Position numbers and translations under genes: made by a program
Assembly (NCBI GenBank): GCA_951813615.1
Contig: OX638377.1
Span: forward strand, 5,181,739-5,245,738
Direction: 5' to 3'
Source of the DNA: an uncultured Latescibacterota bacterium
GTDB lineage: Bacteria; Latescibacterota; UBA2968; UBA8231
Length of the DNA: 64,000 bases
The notes under the pieces: generated by a model
Database searches by the model: none
What the model was told of the DNA's origin: nothing
The model's input: the letters and a program-made list of their open reading frames with translations, nothing else
Shown here: one piece after another, positions 43,666 through 51,768 of the stretch
Numbering within the stretch: position 1 is the stretch's first letter
How the letters are laid out: the number at the start of each line of letters is the position of its first letter

Positions 43666-44328
43666 ATGGTCAAACCCGAAGTACTAGCAGCCTTTAAGGA
43701 ATTCGACTCGCCGACAATTTTTAACGCCATCGTGTTAAAGTGCGGCCTACCCAACGAAGAGTACACCGACCACCGAATCCACTATCTGCTGCCGGAATTG
43801 GGACCAGTCATCGGCTATGCAGTGACCGCGGAAGTAACGACCAACGACCCTGATTCCGTAGCAGTCCCTTGGGAAGGGTACTACGAAGCAATCGACGCCA
43901 CCGAAGGACCCGTATTCGCGGTGATGAAGGACGTGGATTCGCGTCCCGGACGCGGGGCCAGTTTTGGCGACGGCATGGCGCGGCTGCACCAGCGGCTAGG
44001 CGCGGTGGGAGCCGTTGTCGATGGAACGGTGCGCGATTTGGAGGGAATCCGCCGGGTCGGGCTGCCGATTTTCGCTTGGGGGACGGTGCCAGGGCACGGC
44101 GTATTCAACGCGACGCGAGTCAACGCGCCAATTACCGTAGGATCGGTGCGGATTCGGCCGGGGGACCTGATCTTTGGCGACGGCGACGGCTGCGTGCGCA
44201 TTCCCCTGGAGCACGCCGAGGAAGTATTGGAATTGGCCGCAGAAGTGCGGGACAAGGAAGCGAAAATTTTCGCACTGTACGATTCAGACGACTTTTCCCT
44301 CGCCAAGTGGCGAGAATCGCGCCGGTAG
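43666..44328 (+). CDS. RraA-like protein / HMG-type aldolase family
   Basis: A 220-residue protein of the RraA/4-hydroxy-4-methyl-2-oxoglutarate aldolase fold. The diagnostic segment is GDGMARLHQRLGAVGAVVDGTVRDLEGIRRVGLPIFAWG, in which Arg and Asp in VDGTVRD bind substrate and divalent metal. The sequence PGDLIFGDGDGCVRIP is also typical. In catabolic neighbourhoods such proteins are usually aldolases or decarboxylases of oxo-acids rather than RNase E regulators. AAAGGAG lies before the ATG. The PhyH gene follows on the same strand. Confidence 0.9.
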   Translation: MVKPEVLAAFKEFDSPTIFNAIVLKCGLPNEEYTDHRIHYLLPELGPVIGYAVTAEVTTNDPDSVAVPWEGYYEAIDATEGPVFAVMKDVDSRPGRGASFGDGMARLHQRLGAVGAVVDGTVRDLEGIRRVGLPIFAWGTVPGHGVFNATRVNAPITVGSVRIRPGDLIFGDGDGCVRIPLEHAEEVLELAAEVRDKEAKIFALYDSDDFSLAKWRESRR

Positions 44329-44374
44329 GGGCAACTCTTAGAGTTGCCCTCATCGCCGCCCAAAGGAGGACACT

Positions 44375-45250
44375 ATGGAGACCACCACCGTAAAAATTGA
44401 TCCCAAAGAAGAAATCGGCTTTATGACGGTCGATGAGACCAATTTCGCCGCTTTCTCCCTGAGCCAGCAGATCCGCCATCTCGAAATGGAAGGCTACGTG
44501 CTCATGCCAGACGTGCTCGACGCCGAGCACATTGCAGCGCTAAAGGCCGAACTGCAAGACCTGCCGATGGGGCACAAGGACTACAGCGAGGCCCAAACCT
44601 TCCACCACGAACCCCAGTGCGCGAGCCGGTTGGTAGCCGAACTGATCGGCTATCCGCCAATCGCGGAATTTCTCCAAGCGCTCATGGGGCCAGACATCGT
44701 CTTCACGCACGGGCTTTTTACCCGCACCCTCTCCGGCTCACCGGGCATTTCAATGCACACCGACGGCCAGCCATTCGGCTCGTCGATCTTTGGCTTCGAA
44801 GGCTCCTCGCCGCGCCTGTTGCGGGTGCTCTACTACCTCGACGACCTGCCGCCTGAGCGCGCGCCTTTCCGGCTCATCCCGCGCTCCCATCTCTCGTTCC
44901 ACGCCCAAGCCAACCCGTACGTGCGCTATGTCTCGCACCCACAGGAAATCACGCTCTGTGCCAAGGCTGGTTCAGTAGTAATGATACCCGCCCTCCTCTT
45001 CCACGGCACCCATCCCAACAGGGACTTGGCCCCTCGGGAACTGATCCAGTTCGGCTACCGGCCAGCTTGGGCGGGGCCGGTTCAGCCGATGGACGATTGG
45101 GACCCGGAATGGGTGGAAAACGCGCCGACCGTGGCCAAACCTTTTCTCCAAAGCCGCAACACCACCGGCAAGGAGTGGAAACAGGTCCACAAACCCCAAG
45201 GCATGCAGCACGACGCGCCGGGCATCAATCCAGACCGCTGGGGGGACTAA
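44375..45250 (+). CDS. Phytanoyl-CoA dioxygenase (PhyH) family protein
   Basis: A 291-residue Fe(II)/2-oxoglutarate oxygenase. HLEMEGYVLMPDVLDAEHIAAL opens the fold. The metal pair is in SMHTDGQPF (His128, Asp130), the central segment reads PFRLIPRSHLSFH, and the distal His in PALLFHGTHPNRD precedes ELIQFGYRPAW. AAAGGAGGA lies just before the ATG. The next gene (creatininase family) starts two bases after its stop, so the RraA-PhyH-creatininase genes probably form one operon. Confidence 0.9.
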   Translation: METTTVKIDPKEEIGFMTVDETNFAAFSLSQQIRHLEMEGYVLMPDVLDAEHIAALKAELQDLPMGHKDYSEAQTFHHEPQCASRLVAELIGYPPIAEFLQALMGPDIVFTHGLFTRTLSGSPGISMHTDGQPFGSSIFGFEGSSPRLLRVLYYLDDLPPERAPFRLIPRSHLSFHAQANPYVRYVSHPQEITLCAKAGSVVMIPALLFHGTHPNRDLAPRELIQFGYRPAWAGPVQPMDDWDPEWVENAPTVAKPFLQSRNTTGKEWKQVHKPQGMQHDAPGINPDRWGD

Positions 45251-45252
45251 TC

Positions 45253-45990
45253 GTGAAACTAGCTGAACTCACCTGGCCCGACCTAGAGCAGGTGTCCAGA
45301 GACGACACGGTAGTCGTATATCCCATCGCGGCGTTTGAGCAGCACGGACCGCATCTGCCGTTTATAACGGACACGGCCGAGGTAGCCGCTATCGTCGATC
45401 GCCTCGACGCGGAGATTCCCGATCAGGTCCTCTGTCTTCCTGCGCAATGGCTGGGCTATTCCCCGCACCATCTGCGGTTTAAAGGCACCATAACAGCCCA
45501 GTCAGAGACCCACATCAACATGATCGTCGATACCGTCAGCAGCATGGTCCACGCCGACTTCGACAAAATCCTCGTCGTCAACGGCCACGGTGGGAATGTT
45601 CCCAATATGAACGTCTCCCTTCAGCGACTGATGGAGAAGTGTCCCGACGCGAGAATCTATGGCACCTCTTGGTTTGCCTACGACGAGCTAGGCCAGATCA
45701 GAGAGGCGGGGCCTCATGGTTGGGGGCACGCGGGCGAAATGGAGACTTCGCTGATGATGGCCCTGCATCCTGAGTGGGTCAAAGCAGATCGCCTGCAAAA
45801 GGACGGCCACCCGCCGCAGTCCGAGCGCGCCGGCCAAGTCTCCCGCTACCGGTGGATTCACCAATCGACCGACCAAGGCACCTACGGCGACCCCACCTTT
45901 GGGTCCGCCGAAAAGGGGGAACGCTTCATCTGCGCCGCAGTCGAGGTCCTGGTCCGCATCGTCGAAGATATAAGGAAGGGGCACTTATAG
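45253..45990 (+). CDS. Creatininase-family amidohydrolase
   Basis: A 245-residue protein starting at GTG immediately after the PhyH stop. Metal ligands are in AFEQHGPHLP (Glu29, His31), NGHGGN and GHAGEMETS, the three signatures of the creatininase/ArfB family, which hydrolyse cyclic or linear amides with two metal ions. The frame is open further upstream but there it only shadows the PhyH gene. The context suggests hydrolysis of an amide intermediate. Confidence 0.9.
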   Translation: MKLAELTWPDLEQVSRDDTVVVYPIAAFEQHGPHLPFITDTAEVAAIVDRLDAEIPDQVLCLPAQWLGYSPHHLRFKGTITAQSETHINMIVDTVSSMVHADFDKILVVNGHGGNVPNMNVSLQRLMEKCPDARIYGTSWFAYDELGQIREAGPHGWGHAGEMETSLMMALHPEWVKADRLQKDGHPPQSERAGQVSRYRWIHQSTDQGTYGDPTFGSAEKGERFICAAVEVLVRIVEDIRKGHL

Positions 45991-46147
45991 CGCGGACTCG
46001 ACTTTTTTTGATGATGGATATAGGACTTGAACGATTCGATCTGCGGATCGTCTTGCTTCTACTCTTCTGCGTCCATCTGCGGATTGATTTGCCCAGCCAG
46101 CGCAAAATTGCGACAGTAAAGTTAGCTTTTTTAGAGGAGGACTCGCC

Positions 46148-47161
46148 ATGGAAATGACAAAAAACCAGCGCAAAATAAACTGGTATCGGTGTCCCTTGCC
46201 GCGCGAGACGCTCGCTGCGCTCAACCAGCGCAGCGACTTTTGGGGTCTGCTACAAACGCTGGGGCATTTGGGTCTACTAGCAGCGACGGGCGCGGGGGCT
46301 TGGTACGCGGCGGAGCACTTGGCCCTGCCGTGGCTGCTGCTGATCCTCTTTTTCCACGGCACGTTCTACGCCTTTTTGCTCAACGGCTTCCACGAATTGT
46401 GTCACTCCACGGTCTTCAAAAGCAAGTTCCTCAACTACTTCTTCCTGCGCCTGTTCAGCTTTCTCGGCGCGTACAACCACATCCATTTCTGGACCAGCCA
46501 CACCGAGCACCACAAGTACACCCTGCACCCACCCGACGACCTCGAAGTAGTCCTGCCAGCCCAATTGCGACTCGTGGATTTTCTCAAGAGTGCCGTTGTA
46601 AATCCGTGGGGCTTGTACGGCCGCTACAAGACGACTTGGCGGCGGGCACGCGGGAAATTAGAGGGCGAATGGGAGCTGGCGATCTTCCCCGAGTCGGACC
46701 CAGACAAGCGGCGACGGCTCATTCGCTGGGATCGCTTCTTGCTAGTGGGGCACGCCCTAATCGTAGTGGTATCCTTGTACTTCGGCCTGTGGATGGTGCC
46801 AGTGCTCATTACGCTGGCCCCGTTCTACGGCGGCTGGTTGCTGTTTTTGTGCAACAACACCCAGCACATCGGCTTGCAGGACGACGTGCCGGACTTTCGG
46901 CTCTGTACCCGCACAGTCATCTTGAATCCGTTTTTCCGCTTCCTCTACTGGCACATGAACTACCACATCGAACACCACATGTACGCCGGCGTGCCGTGCT
47001 ACCGGCTCGGCAAGCTGCACACGGCCATCAAAAGCGACTTGCCGCACTGTCCTCATGGGCTGTACGAAGCGTGGACGGAGATCGCTACTATCCTCGAACG
47101 GCAAAAGGCCGAGCCGGAATACGAATACGTACCAGAATTGCCCACGCCCGTCGCGGCTTGA
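46148..47161 (+). CDS. Fatty acid desaturase-like membrane protein
   Basis: A 337-residue integral membrane di-iron enzyme. The histidine boxes are HELCHS, HTEHH and HIEHH (in YWHMNYHIEHHMY), with a further NTQH. At least four hydrophobic helices are visible, including LLILFFHGTFYAFLLNG and VLITLAPFYGGWLLFL. It inserts double bonds or hydroxyl groups into acyl chains or related lipids. AGAGGAGGA lies before the ATG. It stands alone between the creatininase and convergent SDR genes. A beta-carotene hydroxylase-like role is an alternative. Confidence 0.88.
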   Translation: MEMTKNQRKINWYRCPLPRETLAALNQRSDFWGLLQTLGHLGLLAATGAGAWYAAEHLALPWLLLILFFHGTFYAFLLNGFHELCHSTVFKSKFLNYFFLRLFSFLGAYNHIHFWTSHTEHHKYTLHPPDDLEVVLPAQLRLVDFLKSAVVNPWGLYGRYKTTWRRARGKLEGEWELAIFPESDPDKRRRLIRWDRFLLVGHALIVVVSLYFGLWMVPVLITLAPFYGGWLLFLCNNTQHIGLQDDVPDFRLCTRTVILNPFFRFLYWHMNYHIEHHMYAGVPCYRLGKLHTAIKSDLPHCPHGLYEAWTEIATILERQKAEPEYEYVPELPTPVAA

Positions 47162-47845
47162 TCACCACTGCTGCCCCAGCGGCGTCAGCACCAGTTCATC
47201 GACATTGACCCCGCGCGGCTGCGCCAGCACAAAGCACGCAGCGTCGGCAACTTCATCGCGGCTCAGGCGACAACGCCGACCACCCTCGTCCAACGGCACC
47301 GGATCGGGACTAGCCACCGCGCCTAGAGTGATTAAGCCGACGTGGACTCCCTGCTCCGCCACCTCCCAGCGCAAACTCTCACACAGCCCGCGTACCGCGG
47401 ACTCGACCGCCGCGTAGAGCACCGGCGGCCGCGCACGGATCAACCCCTGTAAGCCGTTGATATGCAGTATCCGCCCACCGCTTTGCATCAGCACCGGCAG
47501 GGCAGCGCGCGTTATTTGCAACGCGCCGCTTACATCCGTATCGACAAAAGCGCGCAGGTCCTCGTAGCTGACCTCAACAAGCGGCTCCTCCACCCAAGTC
47601 CCGGCCGCATTGACCAGCGCATCGAGACTCCCAAACGCTCCCACCGACTCCCGCACCGCAGCTTCGCAATCCGCAACGATCCCCACATCGCCCGGCACCG
47701 CTACCGCACCATCCAACTCAGCGGCGATAGCCTGCACCCGCGCCGCGCGCCGCGCCATCAGCGCAACTCGGTGCCCAGCCGCCGCTAGCCGCCGCGCGAT
47801 AGTCTCGCCAATGCCAGAACTGGCACCCGTAATAAGCGCATTCAC
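47162..47845 (-). CDS. SDR-fold protein with altered catalytic residues
   Basis: A 227-residue SDR-fold protein. The cofactor loop TGASSGIG (6-13) and NAAG (79-82) are intact. The catalytic Tyr144 is in PVLYAAVE, but position 148 is Glu instead of Lys, and the usual Ser strand reads HINGLQG. It therefore may bind NAD(P) without classical SDR catalysis. Its stop immediately follows the stop of the convergent desaturase gene. It shares the strand with the dehydrogenase and aldolase genes upstream and may be their last operon member. Confidence 0.8.
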   Translation of the reverse strand: MNALITGASSGIGETIARRLAAAGHRVALMARRAARVQAIAAELDGAVAVPGDVGIVADCEAAVRESVGAFGSLDALVNAAGTWVEEPLVEVSYEDLRAFVDTDVSGALQITRAALPVLMQSGGRILHINGLQGLIRARPPVLYAAVESAVRGLCESLRWEVAEQGVHVGLITLGAVASPDPVPLDEGGRRCRLSRDEVADAACFVLAQPRGVNVDELVLTPLGQQW

Positions 47846-47865
47846 CGCGAGGTATCTCCTGACGT

Positions 47866-48855
47866 TCAGATAAATCTAGTCGTGATTTGCCCCACAAGCG
47901 CCTCGCCCTGAGCGTAGCGGTCGAGGTTGTCCGCGGCCAGACGCGCTCGCTTGCGCGAGGTGCCGTCGGTCGAACCGGCGGTGTGGGGCATGGCAAACAC
48001 ATTGGGCAATTGGAAAACAGGGGCCGTAGCATCGGGTGGCTCCTGAGCGAACACATCGAGCCCGGCCCCACTCAAGTGACCGTCCACAAGTGCCCGGTAA
48101 AGGGCCTCCTCATTGACGAGCGCCCCTCGCGCTACGTTGATCAAGCAGGCAGTTTCCTTCATCAGGCCAATGCGCCGCACGTCAATAGTGTGCCGGGTCT
48201 CCGGCGTCAGATGCAGGTGCAGCGACAGGTAGTCGCTCTCGGCCACCACGCGGTCGACGTCCTCGGGGCCACCGAGGAACTCGGGCTGGATCTCGGCGAG
48301 GATCTCCTCTTCAATGGGGCGGATGTCGATGGCCAAGATCCGCAGGCCAAAGGGCTTGGCCCGGCGCGCCAAATCTTGGGCACTCGCGCCAAAACCGATC
48401 AGGCCGAGCGTCAGGCCCTCCAACTCGATGCCCGTAGGCACGTACATCTTGCCAGCGTCGAAGTTCCGCCGCGCCTCTCCATAGCGGTGGGCGTGCATGA
48501 GAATGAACATCATCGCACTCTGGGCCAACGCCACGCTGCTGAGCTGCCCAGGGCAATGGGCAAGCAACAGTCCAGTACTGAGAATCCCTTCGACATCTAC
48601 GTGGTCGAGGCCGGTAGTCTGGACCTGAAGGAATTCGACGCCAGCGTCGGCCGCAGCGGCCAGCAGGTCCGGGCTGATATTGCCCCCTAAATCGACAATG
48701 GCTTCAATATCCTCCATTTGAGGCGCGGCTGGCTGGGTGCGGTCGAAGACGCGGAGATTGTGGCGGGCACGTACGGCCTCGATCACATCGGTCGTCCAAG
48801 GCGAGGCGATCGCAGCGACCGGGTGGGGCAAAAAGAGGACCTCAAGCCGTCGCAT
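47866..48855 (-). CDS. D-isomer-specific 2-hydroxyacid dehydrogenase
   Basis: A 329-residue NAD(P)-dependent dehydrogenase that interconverts 2-hydroxy and 2-keto acids. The Rossmann motif is LGLIGFGASAQDLARRAK with an acidic NAD anchor in ILAIDIRP. The catalytic set is visible: Arg in INVARGALVNEE, Glu in GLDVFAQEPP, and His in FAMPHTAGSTDG. It starts three bases after the end of the HpcH/HpaI aldolase gene, so the two are cotranscribed and could act in sequence on an oxo-acid. Confidence 0.92.
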   Translation of the reverse strand: MRRLEVLFLPHPVAAIASPWTTDVIEAVRARHNLRVFDRTQPAAPQMEDIEAIVDLGGNISPDLLAAAADAGVEFLQVQTTGLDHVDVEGILSTGLLLAHCPGQLSSVALAQSAMMFILMHAHRYGEARRNFDAGKMYVPTGIELEGLTLGLIGFGASAQDLARRAKPFGLRILAIDIRPIEEEILAEIQPEFLGGPEDVDRVVAESDYLSLHLHLTPETRHTIDVRRIGLMKETACLINVARGALVNEEALYRALVDGHLSGAGLDVFAQEPPDATAPVFQLPNVFAMPHTAGSTDGTSRKRARLAADNLDRYAQGEALVGQITTRFI

Positions 48856-48858
48856 ATG

Positions 48859-49635
48859 CTAGTACCCCAAGTCGGCGCGAACGCGCGCCATCTGTTGGCA
48901 GCCAGCCGCGAGAAATGGCTCGTCGCCGCCAGCGAGAATCAGCGAGAAGCCGTCGTCCATGGCGCGTTGGATTGACTGCGGGTCGCTGGCCGGGCGATAG
49001 ACCCCAATACCAGCGGGCTTGCCAGCGCGGCGAGCGGCTGCGGCCAACTCGGCCTGGGCATCTTGGAAAACAGACCCCTCGTAGTCAAAGGGCACCCCCA
49101 GCGAGATCGACAGATCGACCGGGCCGATGACGAATGTATCGACGCCCTCAACGGCGAGGATCTCGTCGATATTGGCGACTGCCTCGGCCGTTTCGATCAA
49201 CGCGATGAATACCACCAAGTCGTTTATCTCCGCGAAGTACTCGTCAGTGCGCAACCCGTACTGGGCCGCCCGATGCGGTCCAAAACCGCGAATACCAACC
49301 GGCGGATAGCGGCAGGCGCGCGCGCCTTCTGCGGCTTGGGCAGCGGTGTTGACAAACGGGGCGAGGATGCCCAGTGCGCCCATGTCGAGATAGAGGCGGA
49401 TCTGCTCCTCGTCGATGCGCGGCAAGCGGACGATGGGCGTGGCTGGGGTATTGCCGATGGCTTGCAATTGCGCCTGGATGCCAGTGGGGGTTTGCGGCGC
49501 GTGTTCCGAGTCGATGACGAGGAAGTCAAAGCCCGAGTGGCCGCAGAGTTCGGCAATGGCCGGAGAGCCAAAGCGGAGTTGGGTACCAAAAGCAGGTTTA
49601 CCCGCGGCGAATTGGTCTTTGATGCGATTGTGCAT
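48859..49635 (-). CDS. HpcH/HpaI-family aldolase
   Basis: A 258-residue class II aldolase of the 2-keto-3-deoxy-L-rhamnonate/HHED aldolase type, cleaving hydroxy-oxo-acids to pyruvate and an aldehyde. Conserved parts are FDFLVIDSEHAPQTP, PIVRLPR, GALGILAPFVNTAAQA (the metal-site motif is usually PxVxTAExA), RGFGP, FIALIETAEAV with the metal-binding Glu, and DTFVIGPVDLSISLG with the metal-binding Asp. It is the first gene of an apparent operon with the 2-hydroxyacid dehydrogenase and SDR-like genes. Confidence 0.92.
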   Translation of the reverse strand: MHNRIKDQFAAGKPAFGTQLRFGSPAIAELCGHSGFDFLVIDSEHAPQTPTGIQAQLQAIGNTPATPIVRLPRIDEEQIRLYLDMGALGILAPFVNTAAQAAEGARACRYPPVGIRGFGPHRAAQYGLRTDEYFAEINDLVVFIALIETAEAVANIDEILAVEGVDTFVIGPVDLSISLGVPFDYEGSVFQDAQAELAAAARRAGKPAGIGVYRPASDPQSIQRAMDDGFSLILAGGDEPFLAAGCQQMARVRADLGY

Positions 49636-49652
49636 GTAGTCTCCTAATAAAC

Positions 49653-49729
49653 GTTACGCATCGTCCCTACCTGTCATGCTGAGCGCAAGCGAAGCATCCC
49701 ATACCTAGGGGCTTATGCGTAACATCAGT
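49653..49729. repeat. 77-bp MITE-like element with GTTACGCAT ends
   Basis: GTTACGCAT (49653-49661) is inverted at 49715-49723 (ATGCGTAAC), and the right end continues as ATGCGTAACATCAGT. That sequence matches the arms of the 57548-57587 palindrome except at the base next to the core. No coding frame. It lies between the aldolase gene and the stop of the next gene. Confidence 0.6.
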
Positions 49730-49731
49730 TC

Positions 49732-51645
49732 CTAATTCCACGGCAGGGCATACGAGGGCTTATTGACGAAACGCTCCATTCCCAAGTCGAGCCGAATCGC
49801 CGCGCCAGCTTGGAGGCAGACGGTGAAGTGGCGGCCCTGTACGGCGACCTCTTTGTCCTCTAGCTGCTCCTGCACGGTCTGCTGATATTGGGTGGCGTGC
49901 GAGTGTCCAGCACCGGCTTCTTCAGCCGAGATGGGCCGGCGCTGCTGGTAGGCAACGCGGGTGAAGCTATGCTCGCCAAAAGCACCGGCCTGTAGCAAAA
50001 CCTCGCGCTCTTCCGTGGGGTGCAAGTTGACCAAATGCAGGACAGCCCGCTCGTCTGCAAGCGATTCCACCAAGGCAGCCACGTCTAGCGGCAAGCCCGG
50101 CCGGCGGCGTTGCGGGTCGAAGTAGCGCAGGCGGGCCATGAGCAGGCCGCCGTTGTACATGAAGAGCGGCGCACCCATCGTCAATTGCACCAAGCCCTCG
50201 ACGGTAATGGGGTTGCGCACTTGCAGATACCAATCGCCGTATGTAGAAGGATCTTGCTGATCGTCGCGCATAAACGCCAAGCGCTGATATACTTGCGCGT
50301 GGTTGTGCCGCAGGATGTCCACCGGGTACTCCGGGTATTCGCCTTCGAGATATGCGGTCCAAGCGGCTTCGTGGCCGCCGCCGTGCTTGGAAGAGTGCGA
50401 GCTTACCTGCCGCCAGTTATCGCTGTCGTGGTTGCGCTGCTGTTGGAGCCGCGCCAGGTCCTCTTGCTGCATACTCATGCACCAGAGGTGCGTCGTGGGA
50501 TGGGCCTGCATGGGGCTGTACCCGTCCCAACCCTTGTCGTGGTAGAAGTGCGGCGCGTACAGCGTTTGTCCTCTCATTTCTCCCTGCTGCATTAGCACGT
50601 CGATTTGCGAGCGCGGGAAGTCCATGTAGCGCAAGTCGCCGGAGAGCAAGGCCGCGTTTTCAGCGGCCGCAATGCAGGCGTCGCTCAGGTGGTGCCAGCC
50701 GTGCGGCCACGTCCAGCCGTAGTAGCCGCCGTACCACTTGCCGTCGATGTATTCGCCGATCTGTCCCGACAGGCCAATGTTGTCGGGCAGGATGCCATTG
50801 TTTTGCCGGGTGCGCTCGATCCAAGCTTTGGTGTATTCCTCGACCCAAGCTCGGTACTTATCGTCGCCGCTGCACAGATAGGCGTTGGTCACCATGCTGG
50901 TAGCGGCGAGGTTGCAGGCCACATCGCCGCGGCTCATCCGCTCGACGAGGGTTTGGCCCATCTTCTCTTCCATGCCCGGCTTTTGCAAATCCTCGACCGT
51001 CTCAATGCCGGGAATGTCGTGAAAGGGCAAGGGCCAGGGTTTCCATTGGGCGTAGCGATAGATCGTGTAGTGCTTTTCAAAGTTGCGGTGCGCCGGCCCC
51101 ATACTGCCGTTGTGGGCGCAGCGGATGAGCTTTTTCTCCGCGTCGTAATTGGGGGCCTCGGGGTCTTCGTTGAGATAGAATCCCGCATAGCGCTTGGCGC
51201 GCTCGACGTTCTTTTGGCTTGTTGGATCGGCGAGGCATAGCAAATAGAAAAACAAATACCCCTCGCCTTGGTGCATCCAGTCGTATCCTTGCTCGTACTC
51301 CTTGACGACCATGGGATGGCCGTGGCCCGTATCGTAGTGGGCAAACTGCCGGGTGATGCCCTCCCAAGTGCGGTGGGAATATTCGAGCACGTGCTCGCCG
51401 CCGCCCATTAGATAAAAGAGCGGCCAGTTGTGGAAGCTCTCGTACGCGTCGTCGAGGCCGTCGATGCTACTGAAGTCTTCTGTGGGCGGCCACAGCACCG
51501 AGCCGTCCGGACGCACGTAGCGCTCCATGATCGGATGGACGGAGGCGTCCATCAGGTCGATTAGGCTGCGCTCGAGAACGGCCCATTCGGGCGGCTCGAC
51601 AAACGGTATGTTCCCTTCGACTCTTACCACTTTCCGCCTCCTCAT
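49732..51645 (-). CDS. Large uncharacterised protein, possible alpha/alpha-toroid
   Basis: 637 residues without signal peptide. Many Trp/Tyr-rich helical segments (FHNWPLFYLMGGGEHVLEY, QGYDWMHQGEGYLFFYLLCLAD, GDVACNLAATSMVTNAYLCSGDDKYRAWVEEYTKAWIERT, WYGGYYGWTWPHGWHHLSDACIAAAENAALLSGD) resemble the (alpha/alpha)6 toroid of glycosidases and polysaccharide lyases. They are followed by a beta-rich C-terminal region (LVESLADERAVLHLVNLHPTEEREVLLQAG). I do not recognise a named family. It could be a hydrolase or lyase for plant or algal polysaccharide; that is inference from shape only. Confidence 0.65.
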   Translation of the reverse strand: MRRRKVVRVEGNIPFVEPPEWAVLERSLIDLMDASVHPIMERYVRPDGSVLWPPTEDFSSIDGLDDAYESFHNWPLFYLMGGGEHVLEYSHRTWEGITRQFAHYDTGHGHPMVVKEYEQGYDWMHQGEGYLFFYLLCLADPTSQKNVERAKRYAGFYLNEDPEAPNYDAEKKLIRCAHNGSMGPAHRNFEKHYTIYRYAQWKPWPLPFHDIPGIETVEDLQKPGMEEKMGQTLVERMSRGDVACNLAATSMVTNAYLCSGDDKYRAWVEEYTKAWIERTRQNNGILPDNIGLSGQIGEYIDGKWYGGYYGWTWPHGWHHLSDACIAAAENAALLSGDLRYMDFPRSQIDVLMQQGEMRGQTLYAPHFYHDKGWDGYSPMQAHPTTHLWCMSMQQEDLARLQQQRNHDSDNWRQVSSHSSKHGGGHEAAWTAYLEGEYPEYPVDILRHNHAQVYQRLAFMRDDQQDPSTYGDWYLQVRNPITVEGLVQLTMGAPLFMYNGGLLMARLRYFDPQRRRPGLPLDVAALVESLADERAVLHLVNLHPTEEREVLLQAGAFGEHSFTRVAYQQRRPISAEEAGAGHSHATQYQQTVQEQLEDKEVAVQGRHFTVCLQAGAAIRLDLGMERFVNKPSYALPWN

Positions 51646-51737
51646 GTGTGGCTAGGACAGTTCTGACGGCAAAGGTACTGACACTGAACACGGGCATCAA
51701 CATGCACACCTATTTTTGTGCTAATTATGCTATTGAG

Positions 51738-51763
51738 TAAAATTACTCAGTAGCGTAATTTTA
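51738..51763. promoter_or_regulatory. Operator-like inverted repeat before the ATPase-nuclease operon
   Basis: TAAAATTAC (51738-51746) and GTAATTTTA (51755-51763) form a perfect 9-base inverted repeat five bases before the ATG at 51769. An overlapping GAGTAA-AA-TTACTC repeat lies within it. It occupies the place where a Shine-Dalgarno would be, and none is present, so it may gate translation or bind a regulator. Confidence 0.5.
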
Positions 51764-51768
51764 TCTAT

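Noticed and set aside
45067..45252. N-terminal extension of the creatininase frame
   Set aside because: Overlaps the PhyH gene; family homology begins at the GTG at 45253.
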